64,000 nt of DNA from CAXMNX01 sp964194845 (GTDB lineage Bacteria; Pseudomonadota; Alphaproteobacteria; Rhodobacterales; Rhodobacteraceae). The notes under the pieces were generated by a model. The model was not told where the DNA came from. It ran no database searches and saw only the letters and a list, made by a program, of their open reading frames with translations. Positions 41,768 to 50,181 of the stretch are shown in pieces (position 1 is the stretch's first letter; each line of letters opens with the position of its first letter). Position numbers and translations under genes: made by a program. The stretch covers positions 1-64,000 of the forward strand of contig CAXMNX010000004.1 in NCBI GenBank assembly GCA_964194845.1, read 5' to 3'.

Positions 41768-44002
41768 TCACTTCGACAGCGATTCCGCCAGCCGCATCAA
41801 CGTCACCGCCTCGGCGCGATAGCCGTAAGCGTCATCGCCGCGCGCACCGTTCGCCAGTTGAATGGCGTCGCCCCAGGTCCAGCCGCCAAGGAAATCACCG
41901 CCCCTGAGCAATTCGCCGAAACCGGCCATCGCGACCGAGAACCGCACGTCGCCGCTGGCCTCGCCCTGACCCGCAATAATCGGCTCTTCGATCAGGATGC
42001 TCGTGGCACCGCCCGGCTGCTTGTAGCGCAGCTTGAAAAACCCAAGCTCGTCGGACGTATCGGCGGTTTCTTCGCTGACCTGATATCTGAGCGGCCCGTT
42101 TCGCACGGCCTCAGACCCCACCGGCGTCACTTCGTATATCGCCGTGACCGTATGCCCGGCACCGATATCACCGGCATCAACGCGATCATTGTTGAAATCC
42201 TCGCGATTGAGCGCGCGCGTCTCGTAACCGATCAGCCGGTATTCCGCGATCTGGGCGGGGTTGAATTCGACCTGTATCTTGACGTCGTTCGCAATCGGAA
42301 AAAGCGCACCCGTCAACTGATCGACCAGCACTTTGCGCGCCTCGGTAAGCGTGTCGATATAGGATGCGGTGCCGTTGCCGTTCTGTGCCAAGGCCTGCAT
42401 CGTCGCGTCGTCCAGATTGCCGCGCCCAAAGCCCAACACGCTCAGATAAGTGCCGCTTTCGCGTTTCTTCGCAATGACATCCTTCAATTCTTCAGGATCA
42501 TGGATCCCGACATTGAAATCGCCGTCGGTCGCCAGGATCACCCGCGTTACTTCGCCGTCATTCGCCATGCCTTCGGCCACCTGATAGGCCTGTTCGATCC
42601 CGGCCGCACCAGCGGTCGAGCCACCAGCGTGCAACCGTTCAAGTGCTGCAAGAATGGTCGAGCGCTCTGCCGCCTTCGTCGGCTCCAGCACCTGCCCCGC
42701 ACTTCCCGCATAGGTGACGATCGACACCTCATCTTCGGGGCGCAACTCGGCCAGCATCAGCCGGAACGACTGCTTCAGAAGCGGCAGCTTGTTCGCGTCC
42801 TGCATCGAACCGGACGTGTCGATCAGGAACACCAGATTAAGCGGTGGGCGATCCTCGATTGCCGGAAGCGTGCCTTGGATGCCGATATGAACTAGTTCGG
42901 TGCCCGCGTTCCAGGGCGACGGCATCACTGTAACCGTCGGCTGGAACGGATGCGGGCCATCGGGTGTGGGATAGGCATAGGGGAAATAGTTCACCATCTC
43001 CTCGACCCGCACCGCGTTTTCCGGCGGCAACATGCCGCGCGACAGCGACGAGCGCACAACCGCGTAGGACGCTGTGTCAACGTCGATGGAAAACGTCGAA
43101 ACCGGCTCGTCTTCGGTCACTTTCAGAGACGATGTATCGGCGTTTGAAAATTCTTCGGTGTCGGCTTCCTGCACAATAATACTTTCGTCAGGAACAACGA
43201 TCAGTCGCCCTGACGATATGTTCGGTGCAACCTGCGCCTTTCGATCCGCCGATTTATTCGCCCGCGACAGTGACTGTGGCACATTCGCGGCAAATTCTTC
43301 GGATGCGACTTCACCCTCCTGCATCGGTTCTTCGGCATTTATTGTTGATTCAAGGAACCCGTCATCACTCTCTGACCGCTCACGCAAAGCCAGATCGGCT
43401 GGCGCCGCCCCGTCCCTGTCATCGCGAAACTGAGTTTCGGCCTGCCGCCGCACTTCGGAACTGCCAACGACCGAACTATCGATTTCGTCCCCAAGCTGCG
43501 CGCCTTGACCAAGCTGCACTTCGCCGCTGCCACGCATGGTATCAACGGCGCGATTTCCATCTGTTTTCGAAGCCACGCCTTTGTCGAGGCCCCCGACGAT
43601 GCCTTCATTCCCGAGCGTTGGCCCGACGATCCGCTCCTCAATCACCCGTCCGTTTTCGTCGAGAATTATTACTGGTCCGGGCACCAGATCGACCAGACCC
43701 GGATCCTGCGGCACCAGCAAATCGCGCCCCTGCGGTATCACCATGAAAAGCCCCACGGCCACCAGCGCGGTTGTTGCGGTCAGACCGCCCTTTGTTGTCA
43801 TTGCGTTCAGCATGTTCGTCACTCCGTCTGCTGCGCGGGTCCAAATCCCACGCTCAAACTTCAGACGCGCCGCATCCTGCGATCCTTGGGTTCGGGCATA
43901 ATTTTCTTTGGCCAGGCGTAAATTCTCGGTCTTCCGCGCCGCATCGGGTTCCGGCGTCGCGGCGTCCATCGCGCGTTTCAGATCGTCAAACTCGTCGCTC
44001 AT
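41768..44002 (-). CDS. VWA-domain protein with N-terminal single membrane segment, linked to an ECF sigma factor
   Basis: The 744-residue protein has a short cytoplasmic N-terminus, one membrane segment at about 71-90 (GGLTATTALVAVGLFMVIPQ), a low-complexity acidic linker, and a large extracytoplasmic VWA region. The VWA domain shows the MIDAS motif FLIDTSGSMQDANK, the GGSTAGAAGIEQAY loop, and VILATDGDFNVGIHDPEEL. VPVGSEAVRNGPLRY and the DUF3520-like C-terminal section (DVKIQVEFNPAQIAEYRLIG) place it in the YfbK-like VWA family. Its start overlaps the stop of the ECF sigma gene by 4 bp. The layout recalls an anti-sigma factor, but no classical zinc motif is seen. Confidence 0.85.
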   Translation of the reverse strand: MSDEFDDLKRAMDAATPEPDAARKTENLRLAKENYARTQGSQDAARLKFERGIWTRAADGVTNMLNAMTTKGGLTATTALVAVGLFMVIPQGRDLLVPQDPGLVDLVPGPVIILDENGRVIEERIVGPTLGNEGIVGGLDKGVASKTDGNRAVDTMRGSGEVQLGQGAQLGDEIDSSVVGSSEVRRQAETQFRDDRDGAAPADLALRERSESDDGFLESTINAEEPMQEGEVASEEFAANVPQSLSRANKSADRKAQVAPNISSGRLIVVPDESIIVQEADTEEFSNADTSSLKVTEDEPVSTFSIDVDTASYAVVRSSLSRGMLPPENAVRVEEMVNYFPYAYPTPDGPHPFQPTVTVMPSPWNAGTELVHIGIQGTLPAIEDRPPLNLVFLIDTSGSMQDANKLPLLKQSFRLMLAELRPEDEVSIVTYAGSAGQVLEPTKAAERSTILAALERLHAGGSTAGAAGIEQAYQVAEGMANDGEVTRVILATDGDFNVGIHDPEELKDVIAKKRESGTYLSVLGFGRGNLDDATMQALAQNGNGTASYIDTLTEARKVLVDQLTGALFPIANDVKIQVEFNPAQIAEYRLIGYETRALNREDFNNDRVDAGDIGAGHTVTAIYEVTPVGSEAVRNGPLRYQVSEETADTSDELGFFKLRYKQPGGATSILIEEPIIAGQGEASGDVRFSVAMAGFGELLRGGDFLGGWTWGDAIQLANGARGDDAYGYRAEAVTLMRLAESLSK

Positions 44003-44562
44003 CGCTCGTCATCCTTCAGCGCCCTCAAGCGCTTTTTGATCTCTGACATCCGCCAGCTTACCGTGCCTTCGCTGACGCCTAATACCTGGGCTGCCGCTGC
44101 ATGTGTGACGCCATCGTCCAGCACCAGCGCCAGCGTGTCGCGCAATTCGTCCGGCAGGCACTTCATCGCACCCTGTAACCAGTCCAGCGCCTCTGCCGCT
44201 TCTGACGCCTCGGCCCGCCGCGCCAGCTCCACATCGCCCCAGCCTTCCGCCGCTCTGCTGTGGCTGGCTGCGCGCCGCCGACGATCGTGGGAAGCGTTGA
44301 CGACCACGCGGTAAAGCCAGGTTGAAAACCGCGCATCGCCGCGAAACGCGGCTATCTTGGCTGGCAGTGCGGCGCAGATATCCTGCGTCAGATCCTCGGC
44401 TTCGGCCCGCCTTCCGGTCAGCCGGAACGCCAGCCCGAACACGCGATCATAGTGCCGCGCGATCAGGACCGAGAACGCTTCAGCATCCCCGCCTGCCGCG
44501 GCTCCGGCCAGAACTTCGTCCGCCACTTCCATACGCATCACGATGGGTATGACGCGCACCAA
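43999..44562 (-). CDS. ECF-type RNA polymerase sigma factor
   Basis: The 187-residue protein has ECF sigma regions 2 and 4. Region 2 contains FSVLIARHYDRVFGLAFRLTG, RAEAEDLTQDICAALP and FRGDARFSTWLYRVVVNASHD; region 4 contains LPDELRDTLALVLDDGVTHA and AAAQVLGVSEGTVSWRMSEIKKRLR. It ends 4 bp into the VWA-protein gene. In-frame ATGs at 44562, 44538 and 44532 are all possible starts; the last begins just before VADEVLAGAAAGG. It likely forms a regulator-effector or sigma-anti-sigma pair with the VWA protein. Confidence 0.87.
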   Translation of the reverse strand: MVRVIPIVMRMEVADEVLAGAAAGGDAEAFSVLIARHYDRVFGLAFRLTGRRAEAEDLTQDICAALPAKIAAFRGDARFSTWLYRVVVNASHDRRRRAASHSRAAEGWGDVELARRAEASEAAEALDWLQGAMKCLPDELRDTLALVLDDGVTHAAAAQVLGVSEGTVSWRMSEIKKRLRALKDDER

Positions 44563-44598
44563 AGGTCAATCCTTGGCGGCATCCAAACAATTTTTGCT

Positions 44599-44630
44599 AT
44601 TCTTCCTGGCAGAAATACTCCGAGGTGGGC
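44599..44630 (+). repeat. Copy B of the TTCTTCYTGGCRRAAATA repeat
   Basis: TATTCTTCCTGGCAGAAATA followed by CTCCGAGGTGG closely matches copies at 8020-8052 and 55951-55982. It sits in the 74-bp gap between gabD and the ECF sigma gene. Confidence 0.6.
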
Positions 44631-44636
44631 GAAACC

Positions 44637-46112
44637 TCAGACGCTCACGCAGATATACTTCATCTCAAGGTAATCCTCGATCCCGTGGCGCGATCCTTCA
44701 CGCCCAAGGCCGGATTGCTTGACCCCGCCAAAGGGTGCCACCTCGGTCGAAATGATCCCGGTATTCACGCCCACGATGCCGTATTCCAGCGCTTCGGCCA
44801 CGCGCGTCACCCGGCTCAGATCGCGGGCATAGAAATATGACGCCAGCCCGAAGATCGTGTCATTGGCCATCTCGATAACATCATCGACGTCGGTGAATCG
44901 AAACAAAGGCGCAAGTGGCCCGAAGGTTTCTTCGCGGGCGACTTTCATTTCTTGCGTCACGCCGGTGACAATCGTTGGTTGAAAAAACAGACCGCCCAGA
45001 TCGTGCGGTCCGCCGCCGGTTAGCACCGTGCCGCCCTTGTCGGTCGCGTCGGCAATGTGCTCTGCCACTTTTGCCACAGCGGCCGTTTCAATCAGGGGGC
45101 CCAGATCAGAGCCGTCCAGCCCGTCACCGACTTTCATCTGCGCCAATCGCAGCGCCAGTTTCTGGGCGAATGTGTCATAAACCCCGTCCTGCACGTAAAT
45201 CCGGTTCGCGCAGACGCAGGTCTGGCCGTTGTTGCGGAACTTGCTTGCCATCGCACCCTCGACCGCTGCATCCAAGTCGGCGTCATCAAAGACGATGAAG
45301 GGGGCATTGCCGCCCAGCTCCATCGAGCATTTCATCACCTGATCGGCGGCCTGGCGCAAAAGGATACGGCCAACTTCGGTCGAGCCGGTAAACGTCAGCT
45401 TCCGCACAATCGGGTTTTCGCAAAACTCCTTTCCAATCTCAGAGGACGCCGACGACGGCACGATGGAAAGAACACCCTTCGGCAGCCCGGCGCGATCCGC
45501 CAGAACTCCCAGCGCCAGTGCGGAAAGCGGCGTCAGCGTCGCGGGGCGCACCAGAATGGAACAGCCCGCCGCCAGTGCCGGTGCGACTTTGCGGGTGATC
45601 ATTGCGTTGGGGAAATTCCAGGGCGTGATCGCCGCGCAAACGCCGATGGGCTGGCGCAGAACGGTGATCCGCTTGTCGGGCTGGTGGCCGGGGATCGTCT
45701 CGCCATAGACCCGTTTTGCCTCTTCAGCGAACCATTCGATAAACGACGCACCATAAAGGATTTCGGCTTTTGCCTCAGCAAGCGGCTTGCCTTGTTCGGC
45801 GGTCAGGATTGTCGCCAGATCGTCGGCATGTGCGACCAGCAGATCGAACCAGGCGCGCAGCGTATTTGCGCGTTCCTTGGCCGTTCGCGCGGCCCAGTCT
45901 TTCTGCGCCACCTCAGCCAGCGCAATCGTGTTGGCCACCTGCCCGCGATCAATATCCGCGACTTGCGCGATGACATCGCCGCGCGCCGGGTTGGTCACGT
46001 CGAACGTGCGCCCACCCGCGCCTTCAACCCATTCTCCCGCCAGATAGGCGCGGGTTTCCAGTAGTCCGGGATCGCTCAGGAGCGATCTGAGATCGGTGGC
46101 GTTGTCGAGCAT
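44637..46112 (-). CDS. gabD: Succinate-semialdehyde dehydrogenase (NAD(P)+)
   Basis: The 491-residue aldehyde dehydrogenase has the GabD N-terminus (TRAYLAGEWVEGAGGRTFDV), the active-site Glu265 in CSMELGGNAPFIVF and Cys299 in NNGQTCVCANR, and ends FGGVKQSGLGREGSRHGIEDYLEMKYI. It would oxidise succinate semialdehyde to succinate. The ATG at 46112 has GGAGAAC upstream. One residue is unusual: Arg189 in ILVRPATLTPLS replaces the Lys that helps bind the cofactor ribose in most ALDHs, so cofactor use should be checked. It is not adjacent to the polyamine genes, but would complete putrescine catabolism through GABA. Confidence 0.88.
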   Translation of the reverse strand: MLDNATDLRSLLSDPGLLETRAYLAGEWVEGAGGRTFDVTNPARGDVIAQVADIDRGQVANTIALAEVAQKDWAARTAKERANTLRAWFDLLVAHADDLATILTAEQGKPLAEAKAEILYGASFIEWFAEEAKRVYGETIPGHQPDKRITVLRQPIGVCAAITPWNFPNAMITRKVAPALAAGCSILVRPATLTPLSALALGVLADRAGLPKGVLSIVPSSASSEIGKEFCENPIVRKLTFTGSTEVGRILLRQAADQVMKCSMELGGNAPFIVFDDADLDAAVEGAMASKFRNNGQTCVCANRIYVQDGVYDTFAQKLALRLAQMKVGDGLDGSDLGPLIETAAVAKVAEHIADATDKGGTVLTGGGPHDLGGLFFQPTIVTGVTQEMKVAREETFGPLAPLFRFTDVDDVIEMANDTIFGLASYFYARDLSRVTRVAEALEYGIVGVNTGIISTEVAPFGGVKQSGLGREGSRHGIEDYLEMKYICVSV

Positions 46113-46191
46113 GGGGGTTCTCCGTCTGGCTATTCGCGGCATTCCGTGATTTTCCGTTGCCATACACCCATGGCATGACCCCGAAAAGCCC

Positions 46192-46983
46192 ATGAAGAAC
46201 GATACGGCCTATGCAAATGCCGATTTTATCCCCGATGGCGACGACTATCCGGATCGCTGGGCTGCGGCGGCGCGGACCTACCGCGAAACCGAGGCCACAA
46301 TCGGTCGCGCGCGCCTCAATGCCGCCTACGGGTCGGGCGAACGGGAAAAGCTGGATGTCTTTCATCCTGCCGGCCGCGCCGAGGGGATCGTGATATTTGT
46401 CCACGGCGGGTATTGGCTTCGCTTTGACCGGTCTTTCTGGTCGCATTTCGCCGCTGGCGTAACGGCGTGCGGCTGGGCGATGGCGATCCCGTCCTATCCG
46501 CTGGCGCCCGGCGCGCGCATATTCGAGATAACCCGCGCGATTGCCCGTGCCGTGGAGGTCGCGGCAAATCTGATCCCGGGGCCAATTGTCCTGACCGGGC
46601 ATTCCGCTGGCGGGCATCTGGCGGCCCGTATGGGGTGTCGCGATGTTGTGCTGGAAGCCGAGGTTCGCGGCCGCCTTCAATGCATCGTCCCGATCTCACC
46701 CGTGGGCGACCTGCGCCCGCTGCTTGAGACTTCGATGAATGCGGACCTGCAACTGGAAGAGGCAGAGGCTATGTCGGAAAGCCCGGCGCTACACAAACCA
46801 CCCGAAGTTCCGGTTACAGTCTGGGTCGGTGCCGAAGAACGCCCGGCTTTTCTGGATCAGGCACGCTGGCTGGCCGAAGCCTGGAGTGCCGAGCACCGGA
46901 TCGCTCCGGGGCGACACCATTTTGATGTGATTGATGAGTTGCGCGACCCTGAAAGCCCGCTTGTGAATACGCTGCTGAAGTAA
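46192..46983 (+). CDS. Alpha/beta hydrolase, kynurenine formamidase-like
   Basis: The 263-residue protein has the HGG(Y)W oxyanion motif of the formamidase/esterase group (VIFVHGGYWLRFDRSFW), the nucleophile elbow VLTGHSAGGHLAARM and a C-terminal His in PGRHHFDVIDEL. The HGGYW motif and size match the kynurenine formamidase-like group of hormone-sensitive-lipase-type hydrolases. It has no signal peptide. Tryptophan-degradation genes are not adjacent, so the formamidase activity is not established. It is divergent from gabD. Confidence 0.82.
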   Translation: MKNDTAYANADFIPDGDDYPDRWAAAARTYRETEATIGRARLNAAYGSGEREKLDVFHPAGRAEGIVIFVHGGYWLRFDRSFWSHFAAGVTACGWAMAIPSYPLAPGARIFEITRAIARAVEVAANLIPGPIVLTGHSAGGHLAARMGCRDVVLEAEVRGRLQCIVPISPVGDLRPLLETSMNADLQLEEAEAMSESPALHKPPEVPVTVWVGAEERPAFLDQARWLAEAWSAEHRIAPGRHHFDVIDELRDPESPLVNTLLK

Positions 46984-47013
46984 AGCGCCGCGCCGACCGG
47001 CACTATGCCGAAT

Positions 47014-47994
47014 TTATCGCCCGAATTTCTCGCGCCACGTCGGAAACGGATCGGCGTCCGCAGGCGTCGCGCGGAAAACCCCGCGCGCAACCGCGCGTGC
47101 CAGACAGGTCGCTGCGGCGTGTCCCAGAAACGCAAGATCGGCCGCCTCTGGCTTTCGCCGCCCGGTGGCGCACGCAAAGACCAGATCGCCATCCATCGGC
47201 GTATGCGACGGCACAATCGCGCGCGCCATGCCGTCGTGCGCGGCAATCGCCATCCGGGTCGCTTGCGCTTTGGTGAGGATCAGGTCCGTGGCCACAACCG
47301 CGATGGTGGTGTTGCCCATATCGGCGTCCTTGGTTTTAACCGCCTTTGGCATATCGGTCGCAACCCCAAGGCCGCCAAATTCGCCGCCCTGTTCCCAGGG
47401 TGCGGCCCAGAAATGTGGCCCGTCGCCGACCGTGACCTGACCCAGCGCGCTCACCGCGACCAGCGCACCGACAATGGCGCCCGACGGCAGGATGGCCGAA
47501 GCTGACCCGATACCACCCTTCAACCCTGCAACATTGGCACCGGTTCCCGCACCAACGCTGCCAAGATCCACGTCCGATCCACGCGCCTCATAAGCCGCGT
47601 GGCCAATTGTTGGATAGGGATTGTCCCCCCAGTTTTTATCCCCGCCGTTCGCCAGATCGAAAAGGATCGCTGCCGGAACAATCGGCACGTTATGACCCGA
47701 AGCCGGATACCCGCGCCCGTCCGCCGCAAGCGCTTCCGCGATCCCCGTGGCCGCAGCCAGCCCGAACGCCGACCCACCCGACAAAACCAAAGCGTCAACG
47801 CCGCTGACTGTCGCGTCGGGCCGCAAAAGATCGGTCTCGCGGGTGCCGGGCGCGCCCCCCATCACATGAACGCCCGCGATCATCGGCGCGTCACCGACAA
47901 CAACCGTGACGCCCGATTTCAACCCGCCGTCCGACGCCTGACCAACGGTCAACCCTGGCACGTCGGTAATGGTATTTCGATTTCCCGGTTTCAC
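47014..47994 (-). CDS. P1-family (S58) peptidase, DmpA/L-aminopeptidase-D-esterase type
   Basis: The 326-residue protein starts at a GTG (47994) and opens VKPGNRNTITDVPGLTVGQA, the usual start of P1 peptidases. It has VLSGGSAFGLAAATGIAEAL, the autocatalytic cleavage region GLKGGIGSASAILPSGAIVG with the nucleophile Ser, and a C-terminal beta-subunit part. The family self-cleaves into two chains and hydrolyses N-terminal amino acids from peptides, amides or esters, sometimes of D-configuration. The GTG overlaps the stop of the 117-residue gene (GTGA), and AGGA lies about 10 nt upstream. A longer frame to 48363 covers the 117-residue gene and was rejected. Confidence 0.87.
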   Translation of the reverse strand: MKPGNRNTITDVPGLTVGQASDGGLKSGVTVVVGDAPMIAGVHVMGGAPGTRETDLLRPDATVSGVDALVLSGGSAFGLAAATGIAEALAADGRGYPASGHNVPIVPAAILFDLANGGDKNWGDNPYPTIGHAAYEARGSDVDLGSVGAGTGANVAGLKGGIGSASAILPSGAIVGALVAVSALGQVTVGDGPHFWAAPWEQGGEFGGLGVATDMPKAVKTKDADMGNTTIAVVATDLILTKAQATRMAIAAHDGMARAIVPSHTPMDGDLVFACATGRRKPEAADLAFLGHAAATCLARAVARGVFRATPADADPFPTWREKFGR

Positions 47995-48344
47995 GCCCAA
48001 TCCTGCCTTTGGGCAATCTCGACAATCTCGCCGGCAAAGCGGCCCAGCAAGCGCAGAGGCGATGTGCGCGACGGGAAACTCGGATCGGCCGCCAACAGCG
48101 ATGGTCGCACCAGTATCACCGTGTCGTCCTCGCCCTGAAGCTCTTGAATTCGCGCAACAATTGCGGGCCGGAAATAATGCGCCAATCGCACGTTTGCCGC
48201 CGCTTGAATGACATCGACATCCTTCAGGTCCACCGAAATCCCGCGCCGGTCTGCCTCGTCGCAAAGGCACGTGAACGCCATCGGCTGGCTGGCGAAATTG
48301 CCCGCCAAAACCATCAGCAATGCTCTGACTTTCGGCTCGGTCAT
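47991..48344 (-). CDS. 117-residue protein of unknown function
   Basis: The protein (MTEPKVRALLMVLAGNFASQPMAF to FAGEIVEIAQRQDWA) has no signal peptide or clear motif that I recognise. It is soluble, with two cysteines (CLCDEADRRG). The ATG at 48344 overlaps the stop of the SDR gene (ATGA), and the gene ends in a GTGA overlap with the peptidase. It is therefore translated as part of a tight SDR-unknown-peptidase unit, which suggests a shared pathway. Confidence 0.7.
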   Translation of the reverse strand: MTEPKVRALLMVLAGNFASQPMAFTCLCDEADRRGISVDLKDVDVIQAAANVRLAHYFRPAIVARIQELQGEDDTVILVRPSLLAADPSFPSRTSPLRLLGRFAGEIVEIAQRQDWA

Positions 48345-49081
48345 ATGCAACGCCCGCCATCAACCTCCAGCGCCACGCCGGTCACCATCGACGCCTCGTC
48401 AGCGCAAAGATAGACCGCTGCCGCCGCGATATCTTCCGGCGTTGAAAACCGCCCAATGGGTATCGTGGCAAGGAACTTGGCCCGCATCTCGGGCGTGTCC
48501 TCGCCCATGAACGTCGCCAGAAGCGGCGTGTCGCCCGCGACCGGGTTGATCGCATTGACGCGTATCCCGAAGGGCGCCAGTTCGACCGCCATTGTGCGGG
48601 TCGCGGTGATCATCCAGCCCTTGGAGGCGTTGTACCAGTTCAATTTCGGTCGAGGGCTGACACCCGCGGTGGACGCGACATTCAGGATCACACCTTTGCC
48701 GCGTGCCTTCATTATGGGGACCAGATGACGAGCGGTCAGATACACCGATTTAGCGTTGACCGCGAAGACCCGATCGAAGTCTTCCTCGGATACTTCTTCC
48801 AGCGGTGTCGGGATATGCGTGATGCCAGCGTTGTTGACCAGAATATCTATGTCACCCAGCTGCGCCTCTGCCGCCGCGATCATTTCGGCGACCGATCCGC
48901 CGTCGGAGACATCGCAGGCCAGCGCGATGCAGCCCGCCTTGGCAGCAACCGCATTCGCGGTGTCCAGATTGATATCGGCGGCAGCGACGGTGGCACCTTC
49001 TTCGACAAACCGCCGGACGATCCCGGCCCCAAAGCCCGAACCACCGCCCGTAACAATCGCCGTCTTGCCCTTCAGCCGCAT
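48341..49081 (-). CDS. SDR-family oxidoreductase
   Basis: The 246-residue protein is a classical short-chain dehydrogenase. It has the cofactor motif AIVTGGGSGFGAGIVRRF, VNNAGITHIPTPLEEV, the YxxxK motif in WYNASKGWMITATR, and the C-terminal TGVALEVDGG. The ATG at 49081 starts the Rossmann fold; no strong Shine-Dalgarno sequence is present. The gene overlaps the 117-residue gene by 4 bp. Its substrate is not evident. Confidence 0.86.
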   Translation of the reverse strand: MRLKGKTAIVTGGGSGFGAGIVRRFVEEGATVAAADINLDTANAVAAKAGCIALACDVSDGGSVAEMIAAAEAQLGDIDILVNNAGITHIPTPLEEVSEEDFDRVFAVNAKSVYLTARHLVPIMKARGKGVILNVASTAGVSPRPKLNWYNASKGWMITATRTMAVELAPFGIRVNAINPVAGDTPLLATFMGEDTPEMRAKFLATIPIGRFSTPEDIAAAAVYLCADEASMVTGVALEVDGGRCI

Positions 49082-49170
49082 GAGGTCACATTGGCCCAAG
49101 TTGTCGCCGAGTGAAAGCCCTTGCGGGTGCGGGTGCCAAGCGCCTATCTGAAAGGGTAAAGGGGCCATTC

Positions 49171-49806
49171 ATGACTTATGTTCGCTGGACATTTCGTATC
49201 TTGTCGATCTTGCTGATCGGCGGTTTCCTACACTACACGCTGCCGCAACGCGACATCGTGCGGATCGTGAGTACATACGAAGAACGCCAGGATTTCGGCG
49301 GCTTCAGCGACATATTCTGGCAGAATACAAGTGGTGGCACAGCTGATGCTCCTGTCACGCGCGACGTGCTTTATATCCAGACATTTCAGCCAAATAGCGA
49401 ACCTCTGGTCTATCGCAATCAGGATACCGGATGGGGTTGGCCATTATTTTTCAAGTTTGACACTGCGGATTTACAGACTGAGGCTGCCGACTCTGCTTCG
49501 CCAGCGGAGGCACCGAAATGGTTTGCCATCCGACATTATGGATGGCGCAATACCTGGTTGGGCGGCGGTATCTTTCCCAACGCGCTTTCGATGAAACCGG
49601 TCGCCGGGCCTGACGTTCGCCTGGTCCCTTGGTTCAATATCATATTCCTGACGATCCTTGGGGTTATCTGGCTGACGCTATGGCGGCTCTGGCGGAATTT
49701 CCGGCAGGCGCGGATTGGTCCGGTGCTTGAGGATATCGACGAAGGTGCAGAGGCGGCGCGCGGGCGGGTGGCGCGCGGGTTTGATCGGATGTTCGGGCGG
49801 CGGTAG
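49171..49806 (+). CDS. DUF1523-family inner-membrane protein
   Basis: The 211-residue protein starts MTYVRWTFRILSILLIGGFLHYTLPQRDIV, a membrane anchor in the DUF1523 pattern. A mostly periplasmic middle part (TDFGGFSDIFWQ-like region, WFAIRHYGWRNTWLGGGIFPNA) is followed by a second membrane segment (LVPWFNIIFLTILGVIWLTLW) and a basic C-terminal tail. DUF1523 proteins are common in Rhodobacteraceae and have no known function. The ATG at 49171 was chosen because it begins the first membrane segment. Confidence 0.75.
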   Translation: MTYVRWTFRILSILLIGGFLHYTLPQRDIVRIVSTYEERQDFGGFSDIFWQNTSGGTADAPVTRDVLYIQTFQPNSEPLVYRNQDTGWGWPLFFKFDTADLQTEAADSASPAEAPKWFAIRHYGWRNTWLGGGIFPNALSMKPVAGPDVRLVPWFNIIFLTILGVIWLTLWRLWRNFRQARIGPVLEDIDEGAEAARGRVARGFDRMFGRR

Positions 49807-50181
49807 GGAGGTTCGGGCCGTGGGACGCTGGGTTGCGGCCAAGTCAGGCGCCTAGCTATGATTACACCTTTAGAGCTTCTCATTTGGGGCGAAGACAGCA
49901 ATTTGAATCGGTAGTAAGTAATACTCATGCCAATCTCGCACGCCATATGGACAGTCTCAAATCCGCCACAACCAATGCCTCTAACTCCCAGGTGGCGGCC
50001 GACCGTTGAGCGCCTCAAGCGGGCATTTCAAATTTCTTAAATTGCTTTCGCAGCGCAAGACGCTTTCGCAACGCGGCAAGGGACCGCCAACCAAACGTAA
50101 TCCCCCAGCCAAACCCCGTTCCCCATTGCCCCATCCCGCCGTCGCTGCTCTAATGCCCCTGCAAAAAACGAGCAGAAAAAC
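49807..50181. other. 375-bp intergenic region before parE
   Basis: I see no gene, tRNA or clear promoter here. Near 50042-50075 there is an imperfect tandem repeat of GCTTTCGCARCGC units. The stretch 49860-49990 is more AT-rich than the surroundings, so it may hold remnant or regulatory DNA. Confidence 0.4.

Noticed and set aside
41627..42895. 422-codon open frame on the plus strand
   Set aside because: Antisense to the VWA-protein gene and without family resemblance.
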